7,719 nt of DNA from assembly GCA_964486825.1 (NCBI GenBank), contig CAZAQS010000230.1, positions 1 through 7,719 on the forward strand. The letters run 5' to 3'. The first letter of the stretch is position 1. Each line of letters begins with the position of its first letter. The notes beneath the pieces were generated by a model. That model did not search any database. It had not been told where the DNA came from and worked only from the letters and a program-made list of their open reading frames with translations. Positions 1-5,523 of the stretch are shown piece after piece. The position numbers and the translations under genes were made by a program. The DNA is from CAZAQS01 sp964486825 (GTDB taxonomy: Bacteria; Chloroflexota; Anaerolineae; Anaerolineales; UBA4823).

Positions 1-1386
1 CTGGACTATTCCAAATTCCAAAACATTTAATAGGGCAGCCTGAGCCGCATGAGGTAGGGCATGTACATCTTGAAAGAATAATGTTCCTCCATCTGCCAGC
101 TCGAACTTGCTTGGGCGGTTCCCGGCATCCGATATCCCAGGTTGGTTCTCGTGACCCAGCAACTCCAATATGATCATTTCTGTGGGGATTGATGCACAAG
201 AGAAGATTACAAAGGGCCCATCGCTGCGGGGACTTTGGCGGTGGATGGCATGCGCAAGGAAGCTTTTACCCGTCCCACTGTCTCCGCTGATGAAGACGCT
301 CGCTCTGGCAGCGGCAGCTTTCTTTGCCAGGCGGTACATATTGCGAACCTTCGGCGTTTTACCAACGTAATGGTCGAGTGTGAAGGGGGCCTGGACGCCC
401 ATCTGGCGCTGGATAAGCTTGCGGACATCCGATGTAGGCCGCAGCAGCATGATGACTGCCTGGACATTCCTCCCGCTACGGACGAATCGTAGGCTGATGA
501 TACAGTCTACAAAGCGGCGCCCTACCTTGAGACTCACCTCGACATCTGTTACCGGTTTACGGTCGTTAATGGCTTGCCTCATGAAGTCGGGAAACTCTAC
601 GAACTCATCCATACTGCGTCCCATGAGCAAATCCATGCTCAAATCAAATTGCTCGGTAGCAGCCTGGTTGGCATGGATCAGGATCCCTTCTGTGTTCCAT
701 ACCAGGATCCCTTCCACGATATTCGCCAGGATGGCATTCAACTTGGCTACATTATTGTTCTGTTCCCAGAGCAGCTTGTCGGATTGGCGTTGTCCCTCGA
801 TTGCACGTGCGCCGGCCACTGCCATACCCAGGGTATGGGGATGATAACTGTCGTCATAGTTAAAAATGCCGAATGCCCCTAAAGAATGCCCGGCCATGTC
901 AAAGATCGGAGCTGCCGCTCCAGCCAGAACGTGATATTGCGCCCGGAAATGTTCAGCGCCGCGTATCTGGATCGGGATCCGCTCGCGTAGCGCCAGCCCA
1001 AAGGCATTTGTACCCATTTCTGATTCAGACAGCAAAGATCCGTTTTGGACGCTATTCTTTTCTAAGAAATCCAGCATGCTCTCATCCCCCAGCTTATCCA
1101 GAACATAGCCCGCGCTGTTACATATCAGGAGGGTTGTATCGGACCCCTCGATATACTGGTAGATGTCTTCAATGATTGGCCGGGCAATGGAAAGCAGTTC
1201 GAAATTCGCAACCTGAGCACTTAACAAATGCTTGGTGGACAGCTTGGCTAAGGTAGCGGGCGCCATCGGCAACATGCTGGCCCAGCAGCGTTCCCAGGAT
1301 TTTGCTATCAACGGTGGAACCCACGGCAGCATGCTATGGCCGCTGGTATATTTTCCCCAGGCTACTTTTATATCCAGAGTATCCAT
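1..1386 (-). CDS. AcoR-like GAF-PAS-AAA+ transcriptional regulator, C-terminus cut by window edge
   Basis: Open on the minus strand from an ATG at 1386 to the left edge (462 residues seen). The start has GGGGTGAT just upstream (1395-1388), 13 nt after the galE stop. Layout resembles AcoR-type activators: an N-terminal SWERCW stretch at about residues 30-35, a GAF domain (about 60-205, with TTLLICNSAGYVLDKLGDE at 84-102 and a GTNAFGLAL motif followed by GAEHF), a PAS domain (about 210-330) and the start of a sigma-54-type AAA+ domain. Walker A GDSGTGKS is at 368-375. The loop-1 position that should read GAFTGA reads QPGISD (415-420) at unchanged spacing, and Walker B ends FFQDV, so the usual Asp-Glu is Gln439-Asp440. 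Families with this layout sense a small molecule and activate promoters. This one probably does not remodel sigma-54 in the usual way. The DNA-binding Fis-type HTH expected at the C-terminus is outside the window. The domain call is firm; its mechanism and ligand are unknown. Confidence 0.9.
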   Translation of the reverse strand, partial: MDTLDIKVAWGKYTSGHSMLPWVPPLIAKSWERCWASMLPMAPATLAKLSTKHLLSAQVANFELLSIARPIIEDIYQYIEGSDTTLLICNSAGYVLDKLGDESMLDFLEKNSVQNGSLLSESEMGTNAFGLALRERIPIQIRGAEHFRAQYHVLAGAAAPIFDMAGHSLGAFGIFNYDDSYHPHTLGMAVAGARAIEGQRQSDKLLWEQNNNVAKLNAILANIVEGILVWNTEGILIHANQAATEQFDLSMDLLMGRSMDEFVEFPDFMRQAINDRKPVTDVEVSLKVGRRFVDCIISLRFVRSGRNVQAVIMLLRPTSDVRKLIQRQMGVQAPFTLDHYVGKTPKVRNMYRLAKKAAAARASVFISGDSGTGKSFLAHAIHRQSPRSDGPFVIFSCASIPTEMIILELLGHENQPGISDAGNRPSKFELADGGTLFFQDVHALPHAAQAALLNVLEFGIVQ

Positions 1387-1399
1387 AATCACCCCATAA

Positions 1400-2416
1400 T
1401 CACGCTACTTCATAACCCCTTGGATTATTCGACTGCCAGCGCCAGGCATCTGTGCACATCTCATCGATCCCCTTCATTGCTTTCCAACCTAGCTCCTTCT
1501 CAGCCAGGGAAGGATCAGCGTAGCACGCTGGAACATCTCCTGCGCGGCGATCCACTACTTTGAAGGGAATGCTCTTGCCACTGGCCTTCTCGAAGGCTCT
1601 TATAACTTCAAACACGCTGTAACCTTTTCCTGTCCCCAGATTATAGGTAACCAGGCCCGGTTGCCTGGACAGGAGATCTAAAGCTTTTAAATGGCCTATT
1701 GCCAGGTCGACGACATGGATATAATCTCTTATCCCCGTTCCGTCTGTGGTTGGATAGTCATCCCCAAAGACCTGTAATTCAGGCAGTGCGCCCACCGCTA
1801 CCTGGGAAATATAAGGCACCAGGTTGTTGGGAATTCCCTGCGGGTCTTCACCAATCTTCCCACTGGAATGGGCTCCTACCGGGTTAAAGTAACGTAGCAG
1901 GGCGATATTCCAGCTCCGATCTGAGATATACAAGTCCCGGATTATATCTTCGATCATCAGCTTTGACCTTCCATATGGGTTGGTCGCTGATAACGGGTAA
2001 TCTTCCCGGATCGGTACACTTTCCGGTTCTCCATAAACAGTAGCGGATGAGCTGAAGACGAGCTTCCGGACCCCGTGTTTTTGCATGACTTCCAGGAGGC
2101 CTAACGTGCCGCTCACATTGTTTTTGTAGTAGGTCAGGGGAATCGACACAGATTCACCGACCGATTTCAGGCCTGCAAAGTGTACGACCGCTTCGATCTG
2201 GTTAACCTCGAACAGGGCGTTGAGAGCTATTAGATCCAGGAGGTCGATCTTGTGGAAAGCCAGGTTTTTCCCGCTTATCTCCTGCACGCGACGCAAAGAT
2301 TCATCCTTGCTGTTCGACAGGTTATCTACAACGAGCACCTCGTACCCGGCCTGAAGCAGCTCCACGCAGGTGTGGCTGCCGATATAGCCTGCTCCGCCGG
2401 TGACCAATATCTTCAT
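1400..2416 (-). CDS. galE: UDP-glucose 4-epimerase GalE
   Basis: A 338-residue extended short-chain dehydrogenase, the same length as the Escherichia coli enzyme. It interconverts UDP-glucose and UDP-galactose in the cytosol using tightly bound NAD, feeding galactose use and surface glycan synthesis. The NAD-binding GGAGYIG loop is at residues 7-13, Asp31 ends the second strand, the FSSSATVYG segment supplies Ser124, and the catalytic YxxxK pair is Tyr148/Lys152. RYFNPVGAH and GEDPQGIPNNL follow the family pattern closely. The residue equivalent to E. coli Tyr299 is Cys298 (context PACYAD), as in the human enzyme, which suggests that N-acetylated UDP-hexosamines may also be accepted. The start is supported by GAGG about 7 nt upstream. 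It lies 44 nt after the hydrolase gene and 13 nt before the regulator, so it is probably cotranscribed. Identification is essentially certain; dual specificity is an inference. Confidence 0.97.
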   Translation of the reverse strand: MKILVTGGAGYIGSHTCVELLQAGYEVLVVDNLSNSKDESLRRVQEISGKNLAFHKIDLLDLIALNALFEVNQIEAVVHFAGLKSVGESVSIPLTYYKNNVSGTLGLLEVMQKHGVRKLVFSSSATVYGEPESVPIREDYPLSATNPYGRSKLMIEDIIRDLYISDRSWNIALLRYFNPVGAHSSGKIGEDPQGIPNNLVPYISQVAVGALPELQVFGDDYPTTDGTGIRDYIHVVDLAIGHLKALDLLSRQPGLVTYNLGTGKGYSVFEVIRAFEKASGKSIPFKVVDRRAGDVPACYADPSLAEKELGWKAMKGIDEMCTDAWRWQSNNPRGYEVA

Positions 2417-2460
2417 AAGTTTTCCTCTTTTACAATCCAGGTATGCGATACAAAATTTTT

Positions 2461-3114
2461 TTATCCAGGGTAACGAATGAAAAGGTTGTGTGTTTCGAGA
2501 CTTAAGCGGACTGTATCAACAAAAGTTCGGAAGAGTGGTTTTGTCACCTGGCGCTCAACCCGGCTCATTCCTGCGAACATCGAGCGTCGTACCCCCAGGC
2601 TGATCTCCAATTGAATACCTGCTCCAGTTTGCCCCTGGTTACAGATATTGCCTGTGTGTATTCCTGGATGGCGACCATCATCTGAAATGGCCTCGAAACC
2701 AGCCTTCCTCAGAGATGTTATTAGCTGCCTTCTTAGCGGTCCATGCCGGCCTCCAACGAATATGCCAGCTTTATCCTCCTCGCAACCACAACCATGAATG
2801 GATACGACAATTTTGGCGCTCTGCATGATGCGGGTACACAGGGGATCATCGAACTCATGGCTGGTGATATGCAAGATCTCGTTGCCATCTCTCTTTAAGC
2901 TCTCAAAACAATACAAGGAATACTCATTACCCGCCAATGCTTTGGCAATCTCAGACGTCCCAGGCTCGATTCCTCCCCCATGAGGCGCGACGATTGCTGT
3001 GTGGGAGTCACATTCCCTGACGATCCTTTTAAAATCTCTCCCTTCCACCTCATGGTTCAGAAGCTCGCTAAAGCTCCTGTAGGATCGTGGCGCCTCTATC
3101 GGGAGGGGTTTCAT
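2461..3114 (-). CDS. Poly-gamma-glutamate hydrolase family protein (DUF867/PghP-like)
   Basis: Encodes 217 residues from the chosen ATG at 3114. The longer ATG at 3129 lacks a ribosome binding site, whereas 3114 has GGAG 5 nt upstream and overlaps the previous stop as TAATG, a translational-coupling arrangement. The family contains zinc-dependent endopeptidases related to M14 carboxypeptidases that cut gamma-glutamyl bonds in poly-gamma-glutamate, first known from Bacillus phages. Visible family motifs are SYRSFSELL (11-19), APHGGGIEPGTSEIA (43-57), LHITS (81-85), SIHG (105-108), GNICNQG (155-161) and GIQLEIS (166-172). By analogy His45, Glu50 and His107 are candidate metal ligands and Glu170 the catalytic acid/base; this is inferred, not proven. 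No signal peptide is seen, so it is either cytosolic or exported without an obvious signal. Its natural substrate here could be poly-gamma-glutamate or another gamma-linked peptide. No poly-glutamate synthesis genes are in view. Confidence 0.88.
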   Translation of the reverse strand: MKPLPIEAPRSYRSFSELLNHEVEGRDFKRIVRECDSHTAIVAPHGGGIEPGTSEIAKALAGNEYSLYCFESLKRDGNEILHITSHEFDDPLCTRIMQSAKIVVSIHGCGCEEDKAGIFVGGRHGPLRRQLITSLRKAGFEAISDDGRHPGIHTGNICNQGQTGAGIQLEISLGVRRSMFAGMSRVERQVTKPLFRTFVDTVRLSLETHNLFIRYPG

Positions 3115-3647
3115 TATGGCTCCAGGCATAGCGGGATTGAATGCCCGGCGCTCTGCGAGTCATTCGTACTCCCATGTTCATCATAGATCTTGACGTATTG
3201 GATGTCTGGGAACTGTGCCAGGTTGCGGAGAATGGGTTGTGCCACTGTATACGTAGCTCCCAACGATTGGCAGCTGCCCTCGAGATATACGTGCGCGTAG
3301 CCATCTTTCAGTTCGAAACTGCGTAAACCGGTAAAGCCGCTGGTGATAGCCTCCAAATCGAGCTCGCGTTCCGTGTGGGTCGGCCCTTTAAAAAACTCCT
3401 CCAGCACAGTTCGAGGTGAAGATATATTTGCTGGAATACGGCGAATGACAGGAGATTCATAGGGCTGTATACCTTGTGCATAGCGCGAGGTGCTGGTGAA
3501 ATAAACCAGGATCTCAACCTCTTCAGCTTCAGGTATGCCAGAGGCTGAACTAATCGGAGTTTCGAGAACCGCCCCGGGAGGGGGAATACATCCGGCTAAC
3601 AGGGTTAGGATGATCGCCAGGTTCGTAGTCAAACATCGCTTGTACAT
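3114..3647 (-). CDS. GerMN-domain lipoprotein
   Basis: Encodes 177 residues. The N-terminus MYKR plus a hydrophobic stretch ends in the lipobox LLAGC, predicting lipidation at Cys20 and anchoring on the outer face of the cytoplasmic membrane. A short Pro/Ser linker leads to a GerMN-like domain (about 45-158), recognisable by VEILVYF (44-50), the SPRTVLEEFFKGPT segment (77-90), DGYAHVYL (115-122) and a closing FPDIQYVKIYDEHG (146-159). GerMN domains occur in spore-germination GerM but are also common in lipoproteins of non-sporulating bacteria, where their role is poorly defined, so sporulation should not be inferred. Cys126 and Cys174, the latter in a terminal SIPLCLEP tail, could form a disulfide. 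It is the first gene of the minus-strand cluster, with only a weak AGGT ribosome binding site before its ATG. The stop codon overlaps the start of the hydrolase gene by one base, suggesting related roles at the cell surface. Confidence 0.88.
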   Translation of the reverse strand: MYKRCLTTNLAIILTLLAGCIPPPGAVLETPISSASGIPEAEEVEILVYFTSTSRYAQGIQPYESPVIRRIPANISSPRTVLEEFFKGPTHTERELDLEAITSGFTGLRSFELKDGYAHVYLEGSCQSLGATYTVAQPILRNLAQFPDIQYVKIYDEHGSTNDSQSAGHSIPLCLEP

Positions 3648-3832
3648 GCTGACCTATCGCAAACATTTTGAAGGGTTGAGTAAGCTTTTCTTCTTTTCCA
3701 AAGCCGGTAGCCTACCATCATTGTAACTTAAATTTCAAGGGCTTCCTTATCCTGGCTTGGGTGGAAAATGTCATCACAGGTGAGCAGGATATCACCCCTT
3801 AGGAAGTTGACAATGTGAATACTTTCCTTAAT

Positions 3833-3863
3833 TTGACAGAAGTAGTCTAATATTGTAAATAAT
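3833..3863 (+). promoter_or_regulatory. Candidate plus-strand promoter overlapping the minus-strand one
   Basis: A perfect -35 TTGACA at 3833-3838 is followed either by TAAATA at 17 bp (3856-3861, three of six matches) or AATAAT at 19 bp (3858-3863, five of six). A further TTGACA copy lies 26 bp upstream at 3807. Transcription would run rightwards from about 3868-3870 toward the small ORF and XRE gene. The -10 options are imperfect, so this is weaker than the minus-strand candidate. Confidence 0.3.
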
Positions 3864-3880
3864 AGAGGATATTCTATCAA
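3852..3880 (-). promoter_or_regulatory. Candidate sigma-70-type promoter for the minus-strand operon
   Basis: Read on the minus strand, a -35 TTGATA (3880-3875), an exact 17-bp spacer and a -10 TACAAT (3857-3852) each match consensus at five of six positions. Transcription would start near 3845, about 198 nt before the lipoprotein ATG. The -10 overlaps the -10 of an opposed plus-strand candidate. A second TACAAT-like box closer to the gene (3725-3720) lacks a convincing -35. Confidence 0.5.
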
Positions 3881-3991
3881 TGTATTGTCATCGGGTGTCT
3901 ATCCCCCTTCGCCCCCATCATCCATAGCTCATTAGGCCTCCAAAGCCATCGCCGCCCTCCTCATATTCGATATAAGCAATGGAAGTGACGC

Positions 3992-4186
3992 TGGAAGGAG
4001 AATGTTCATGTCCCATAATATTGGCACCGTTCAGACGCTTACTCCAGCCATTGAGATTGGGCCAGATTCAGGACAACCTGCCACTATGGGAAACATCTGG
4101 ATTCACATCCGGCTCAAACCACAGGCGAATGTTTTCTTCCATCTGGGACTGGTTACCCTTGGCAAACCAGATGTATTCTCCTTCCA
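3992..4186. repeat. 12-bp inverted repeat covering a ribosome binding site
   Basis: TGGAAGGAGAAT at 3992-4003 recurs as its exact reverse complement at 4175-4186, with two further G-U pairs possible on the inner side. In a plus-strand transcript the right arm could pair with the GGAAGGAG ribosome binding site of the ORF at 4008. Inside, CATCTGG (4140-4146) pairs with CCAGATG (4167-4173), or alternatively CTGGTT (4149-4154) with AACCAG (4165-4170). The loop is long, so pairing may be fortuitous. Confidence 0.4.
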
Positions 4187-4214
4187 AAAGTGCTTATTGA
4201 CAAATATTTTATAA
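4008..4214 (+). CDS. Uncertain small ORF, 68 residues, no recognised family
   Basis: ATG at 4008 is preceded by GGAAGGAG (3993-4000) at an ideal 7-nt spacing; an in-frame ATG at 4002 is too close to that site. The product begins MSHNIGTVQTLTPAIEIG and ends CLLTNIL, with no signal peptide, clear membrane helix or motif I recognise. Its final codons and stop lie inside the promoter of the next gene (4197-4224), an uncomfortable arrangement for a real gene. The exactly complementary frame on the minus strand also looks protein-like and carries one TGA. Codons in register on both strands mimic each other, so apparent coding character on one strand could be a shadow of the other. It may be a small protein, a decayed gene or chance. 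Confidence 0.28.
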   Translation: MSHNIGTVQTLTPAIEIGPDSGQPATMGNIWIHIRLKPQANVFFHLGLVTLGKPDVFSFQKCLLTNIL

Positions 4215-4224
4215 ATACTATAAT
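4197..4224 (+). promoter_or_regulatory. Perfect-consensus promoter of the first XRE gene, predicted leaderless
   Basis: TTGACA at 4197-4202 and TATAAT at 4219-4224 are both exact consensus with a 16-bp AT-rich spacer. The ATG of the XRE gene begins at 4231, only six bases after the -10, which is where transcription itself should start. There is no ribosome binding site between. The mRNA is therefore predicted to begin at or within a base or two of the start codon. Confidence 0.8.
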
Positions 4225-4230
4225 ATTTTT

Positions 4231-4794
4231 ATGTCCACCACAATTCGTGTAATTGGTCACCAAATTAAAGAGCTCCGCAACCGGCGAGGAATGACATTGG
4301 AAGAGTTGGCCGAGAAGAGTGGCTGCTCACCTGGCTTTATCTCTCAGTTAGAACGCCACCAGGCTGCCCCTTCGATTGTGACATTGTATGCGATCGCCGA
4401 GGTTCTGGGAGTCAAGGTAACTGATTTTTTTCCTGATTTCACGAATCCAACGAAAGTTGTCAGAAAAGATGAAAGGGCAAGCTTTAAAATTGAAGGATCA
4501 GCAATTGAGTATTCTCTTTTGACAACTAAGTTTCCCCATGCAGCTTTGCAGGTTTTTATGCTGACCTTTTCTCCTGTTTCGGAGGCTCTTCCCACTGATG
4601 AATATCGTGCCCACCTGGGTGAGGAATTTATTTATGTTATAGATGGCGAGCTGCACATTTCTATTGGCCAGGATTGTTATGACCTGTCAACTGGTGATAG
4701 TATTTATTTCAATTCAAGTATCAAACACTGCTTAGAGAACCATTCAGATCAGCCTGTAACGGCAATTTCCATGATTACTCCTTCTATCTTCTGA
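4231..4794 (+). CDS. XRE-family regulator with C-terminal cupin domain (first of a tandem pair)
   Basis: Encodes 187 residues. An HTH_3/XRE domain occupies about residues 9-66: GHQIKELRNRRGMTLEELAEKS, then the recognition helix around CSPGFISQLERHQ (32-44) and the APSIVTLYAIAEVLGV segment. After a linker, a small cupin domain covers about 105-185. Its first motif is HLGEEFIYVIDGEL, giving His128 and Glu131/132, and its second is GDSIYFNSSIKHCLEN with His166, so a metal or small-ligand site is plausibly intact. Such proteins are cytosolic dimeric regulators whose cupin senses a metabolite; relatives control polyamine, amino-acid or peptide use. The next in-frame Met is inside the HTH, so ATG 4231 is the only sensible start, and it is leaderless. 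The gene is AT-richer than galE. It stands first before a paralogue and a peptide-type ABC transporter, which it probably regulates. Its ligand cannot be told from sequence. Confidence 0.95.
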   Translation: MSTTIRVIGHQIKELRNRRGMTLEELAEKSGCSPGFISQLERHQAAPSIVTLYAIAEVLGVKVTDFFPDFTNPTKVVRKDERASFKIEGSAIEYSLLTTKFPHAALQVFMLTFSPVSEALPTDEYRAHLGEEFIYVIDGELHISIGQDCYDLSTGDSIYFNSSIKHCLENHSDQPVTAISMITPSIF

Positions 4795-4855
4795 TATTTT
4801 TATCAAGCTTGTAATCCAATTAATTTCATTGTAACTATTTTGGGAAAAACAAATA

Positions 4856-5392
4856 ATGAAAATTAGTATTGGCGAAAGAGTCAAGACTATGCGTGTTGCT
4901 CAAAATATGACTTTGGCTGATTTGGGTGAGAAGGCTAGTCTGTCTACCAGTTACTTATCTCAGATCGAACGAGACAAGACGATGCCTTCACTGAATACCT
5001 TGATGAATTTGGGCTTAGCACTAAATGTTGATGCACGCTATTTTTTTGATTCATTAGATAGCGATATCATTATCCGGCGTTACGGGGAGGAGCAACAGCC
5101 GCAATCCCTGAATCCTGGAATCGTGTGCTACCCTTTATCCCAAACAAATGGGAATAATATATTACAAGTGTACAGGATGGTGATAGAGCCACAAGCATAT
5201 AAGGAATTTGTCCCCTACAACGGCGAGGAAATGGTTTATGTTCTGTCCGGCGAGCTAGTAGTACGGGTGGGAAATGAAACTTACACCTTGCAGGCGGGTG
5301 ACAGCATCCATTACGATGCGTTGTTTCTTGAATTTTGGTCAAATTCATCTGACCAACCTTGCCATTTGATTCGAAGTTGGGCTAGTTATTGA
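4856..5392 (+). CDS. XRE-family regulator with degenerate cupin domain (second of the pair)
   Basis: Encodes 178 residues, 61 bp after the first XRE gene and with the same architecture. The XRE HTH covers about 4-62 (GERVKTMRVAQNMTLADLGEKA, with recognition helix around LSTSYLSQIERDK), and a cupin fold covers about 100-175. Compared with its neighbour, the first cupin motif reads YNGEEMVYVLSGEL, with Tyr121 where the neighbour has His128. The second reads GDSIHYDALFLEFWSN, with Glu159 where the neighbour has His166. Both expected metal-site histidines are thus gone while fold-forming Gly, Glu and Asp positions remain, suggesting a different ligand or none. Only a weak GGGA lies upstream of the ATG. 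A poor promoter-like TTGTAA at 4809 lacks a good -10, so cotranscription with the first gene is likely. The two are divergent paralogues rather than a recent duplication, and may form heterodimers or act on the same transporter operon. Confidence 0.93.
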   Translation: MKISIGERVKTMRVAQNMTLADLGEKASLSTSYLSQIERDKTMPSLNTLMNLGLALNVDARYFFDSLDSDIIIRRYGEEQQPQSLNPGIVCYPLSQTNGNNILQVYRMVIEPQAYKEFVPYNGEEMVYVLSGELVVRVGNETYTLQAGDSIHYDALFLEFWSNSSDQPCHLIRSWASY

Positions 5393-5523
5393 TCGTTAAC
5401 CTACGACCAGGATTAGCAAAGAATGCAGGAAGGAGGTGAGTAGAGCTATCTAATCAAAGGACCCGATGACTACCCGATAAGATTTTTCAGTGAGTAGTGA
5501 CAAGAGGAGAGGAGTTCTTTTCG
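5393..5523 (+). promoter_or_regulatory. Leader between the XRE pair and the transporter operon
   Basis: A 131-bp stretch with an extended AAGGAGGTGA (5430-5439), fully complementary to the usual 16S rRNA 3' end but with no ATG, GTG or TTG at a usable distance downstream. GTGAGTAG occurs twice (5436-5443 and 5490-5497). ACCCGAT occurs twice at an 11-bp spacing (5461-5467 and 5472-5478), one helical turn apart, so it could be an operator for an adjacent regulator. A four-codon ATG ORF (ATG ACT ACC CGA TAA) starts at 5466. I found no convincing -35/-10 pair here. Confidence 0.45.
5505..5514 (+). promoter_or_regulatory. Ribosome binding site deciding the binding-protein start
   Basis: AGGAGAGGAG ends 9 nt before the ATG at 5524. 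It lies inside the longer reading that would start at GTG 5497, so the ATG is preferred; the protein then begins with a proper lipoprotein signal peptide (MNKKYQLL). Confidence 0.8.

Larger units (their letters stand above)
3648..4230. other. Divergent intergenic region
   Basis: A 583-bp gap between the minus-strand lipoprotein operon and the plus-strand XRE gene. The left part (3648-3880) is AT-rich and holds opposed promoter candidates. If the minus promoter is right, the lipoprotein mRNA has a leader of about 200 nt, in which I recognise no riboswitch. The middle (3900-3960) is C-rich on the plus strand, with two runs of five C at 3903-3916. The right part holds an uncertain small ORF, a 12-bp inverted repeat, and the strong leaderless promoter. 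No tRNA or known RNA family was recognised. Confidence 0.7.

Noticed and set aside
207..467. Minus-strand 86-residue ORF and plus-strand ORFs across 170-1175
   Set aside because: They lie in other frames of the AcoR-like gene, whose continuous frame shows GAF, PAS and Walker A motifs; they are shadows.
2461..3114. Prophage origin of the poly-gamma-glutamate hydrolase
   Set aside because: The family is known from phages, but there are no phage genes nearby and the gene is operon-coupled to cellular genes.
3115..3129. Upstream ATG at 3129 for the poly-gamma-glutamate hydrolase gene
   Set aside because: No ribosome binding site precedes it, whereas the ATG at 3114 has GGAG and a TAATG overlap with the previous gene.
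3114..3647. GerMN protein as evidence for sporulation
   Set aside because: GerMN lipoproteins are widespread in non-sporulating bacteria and no other spore gene is present in the window.
4068..4070. TGA read as tryptophan or selenocysteine in the minus-strand intergenic frame
   Set aside because: galE, the hydrolase cluster and both XRE genes use ordinary stops including TGA at gene ends, and no SECIS-like hairpin was recognised beside it.
4809..4837. Separate promoter for the second XRE gene
   Set aside because: TTGTAA is acceptable as a -35 but the matching -10 (TAACTA) agrees with consensus only at its first two bases.
5497..5523. GTG at 5497 as start of the binding protein
   Set aside because: It would put extra acidic residues before the signal peptide and bury the ribosome binding site inside the gene.
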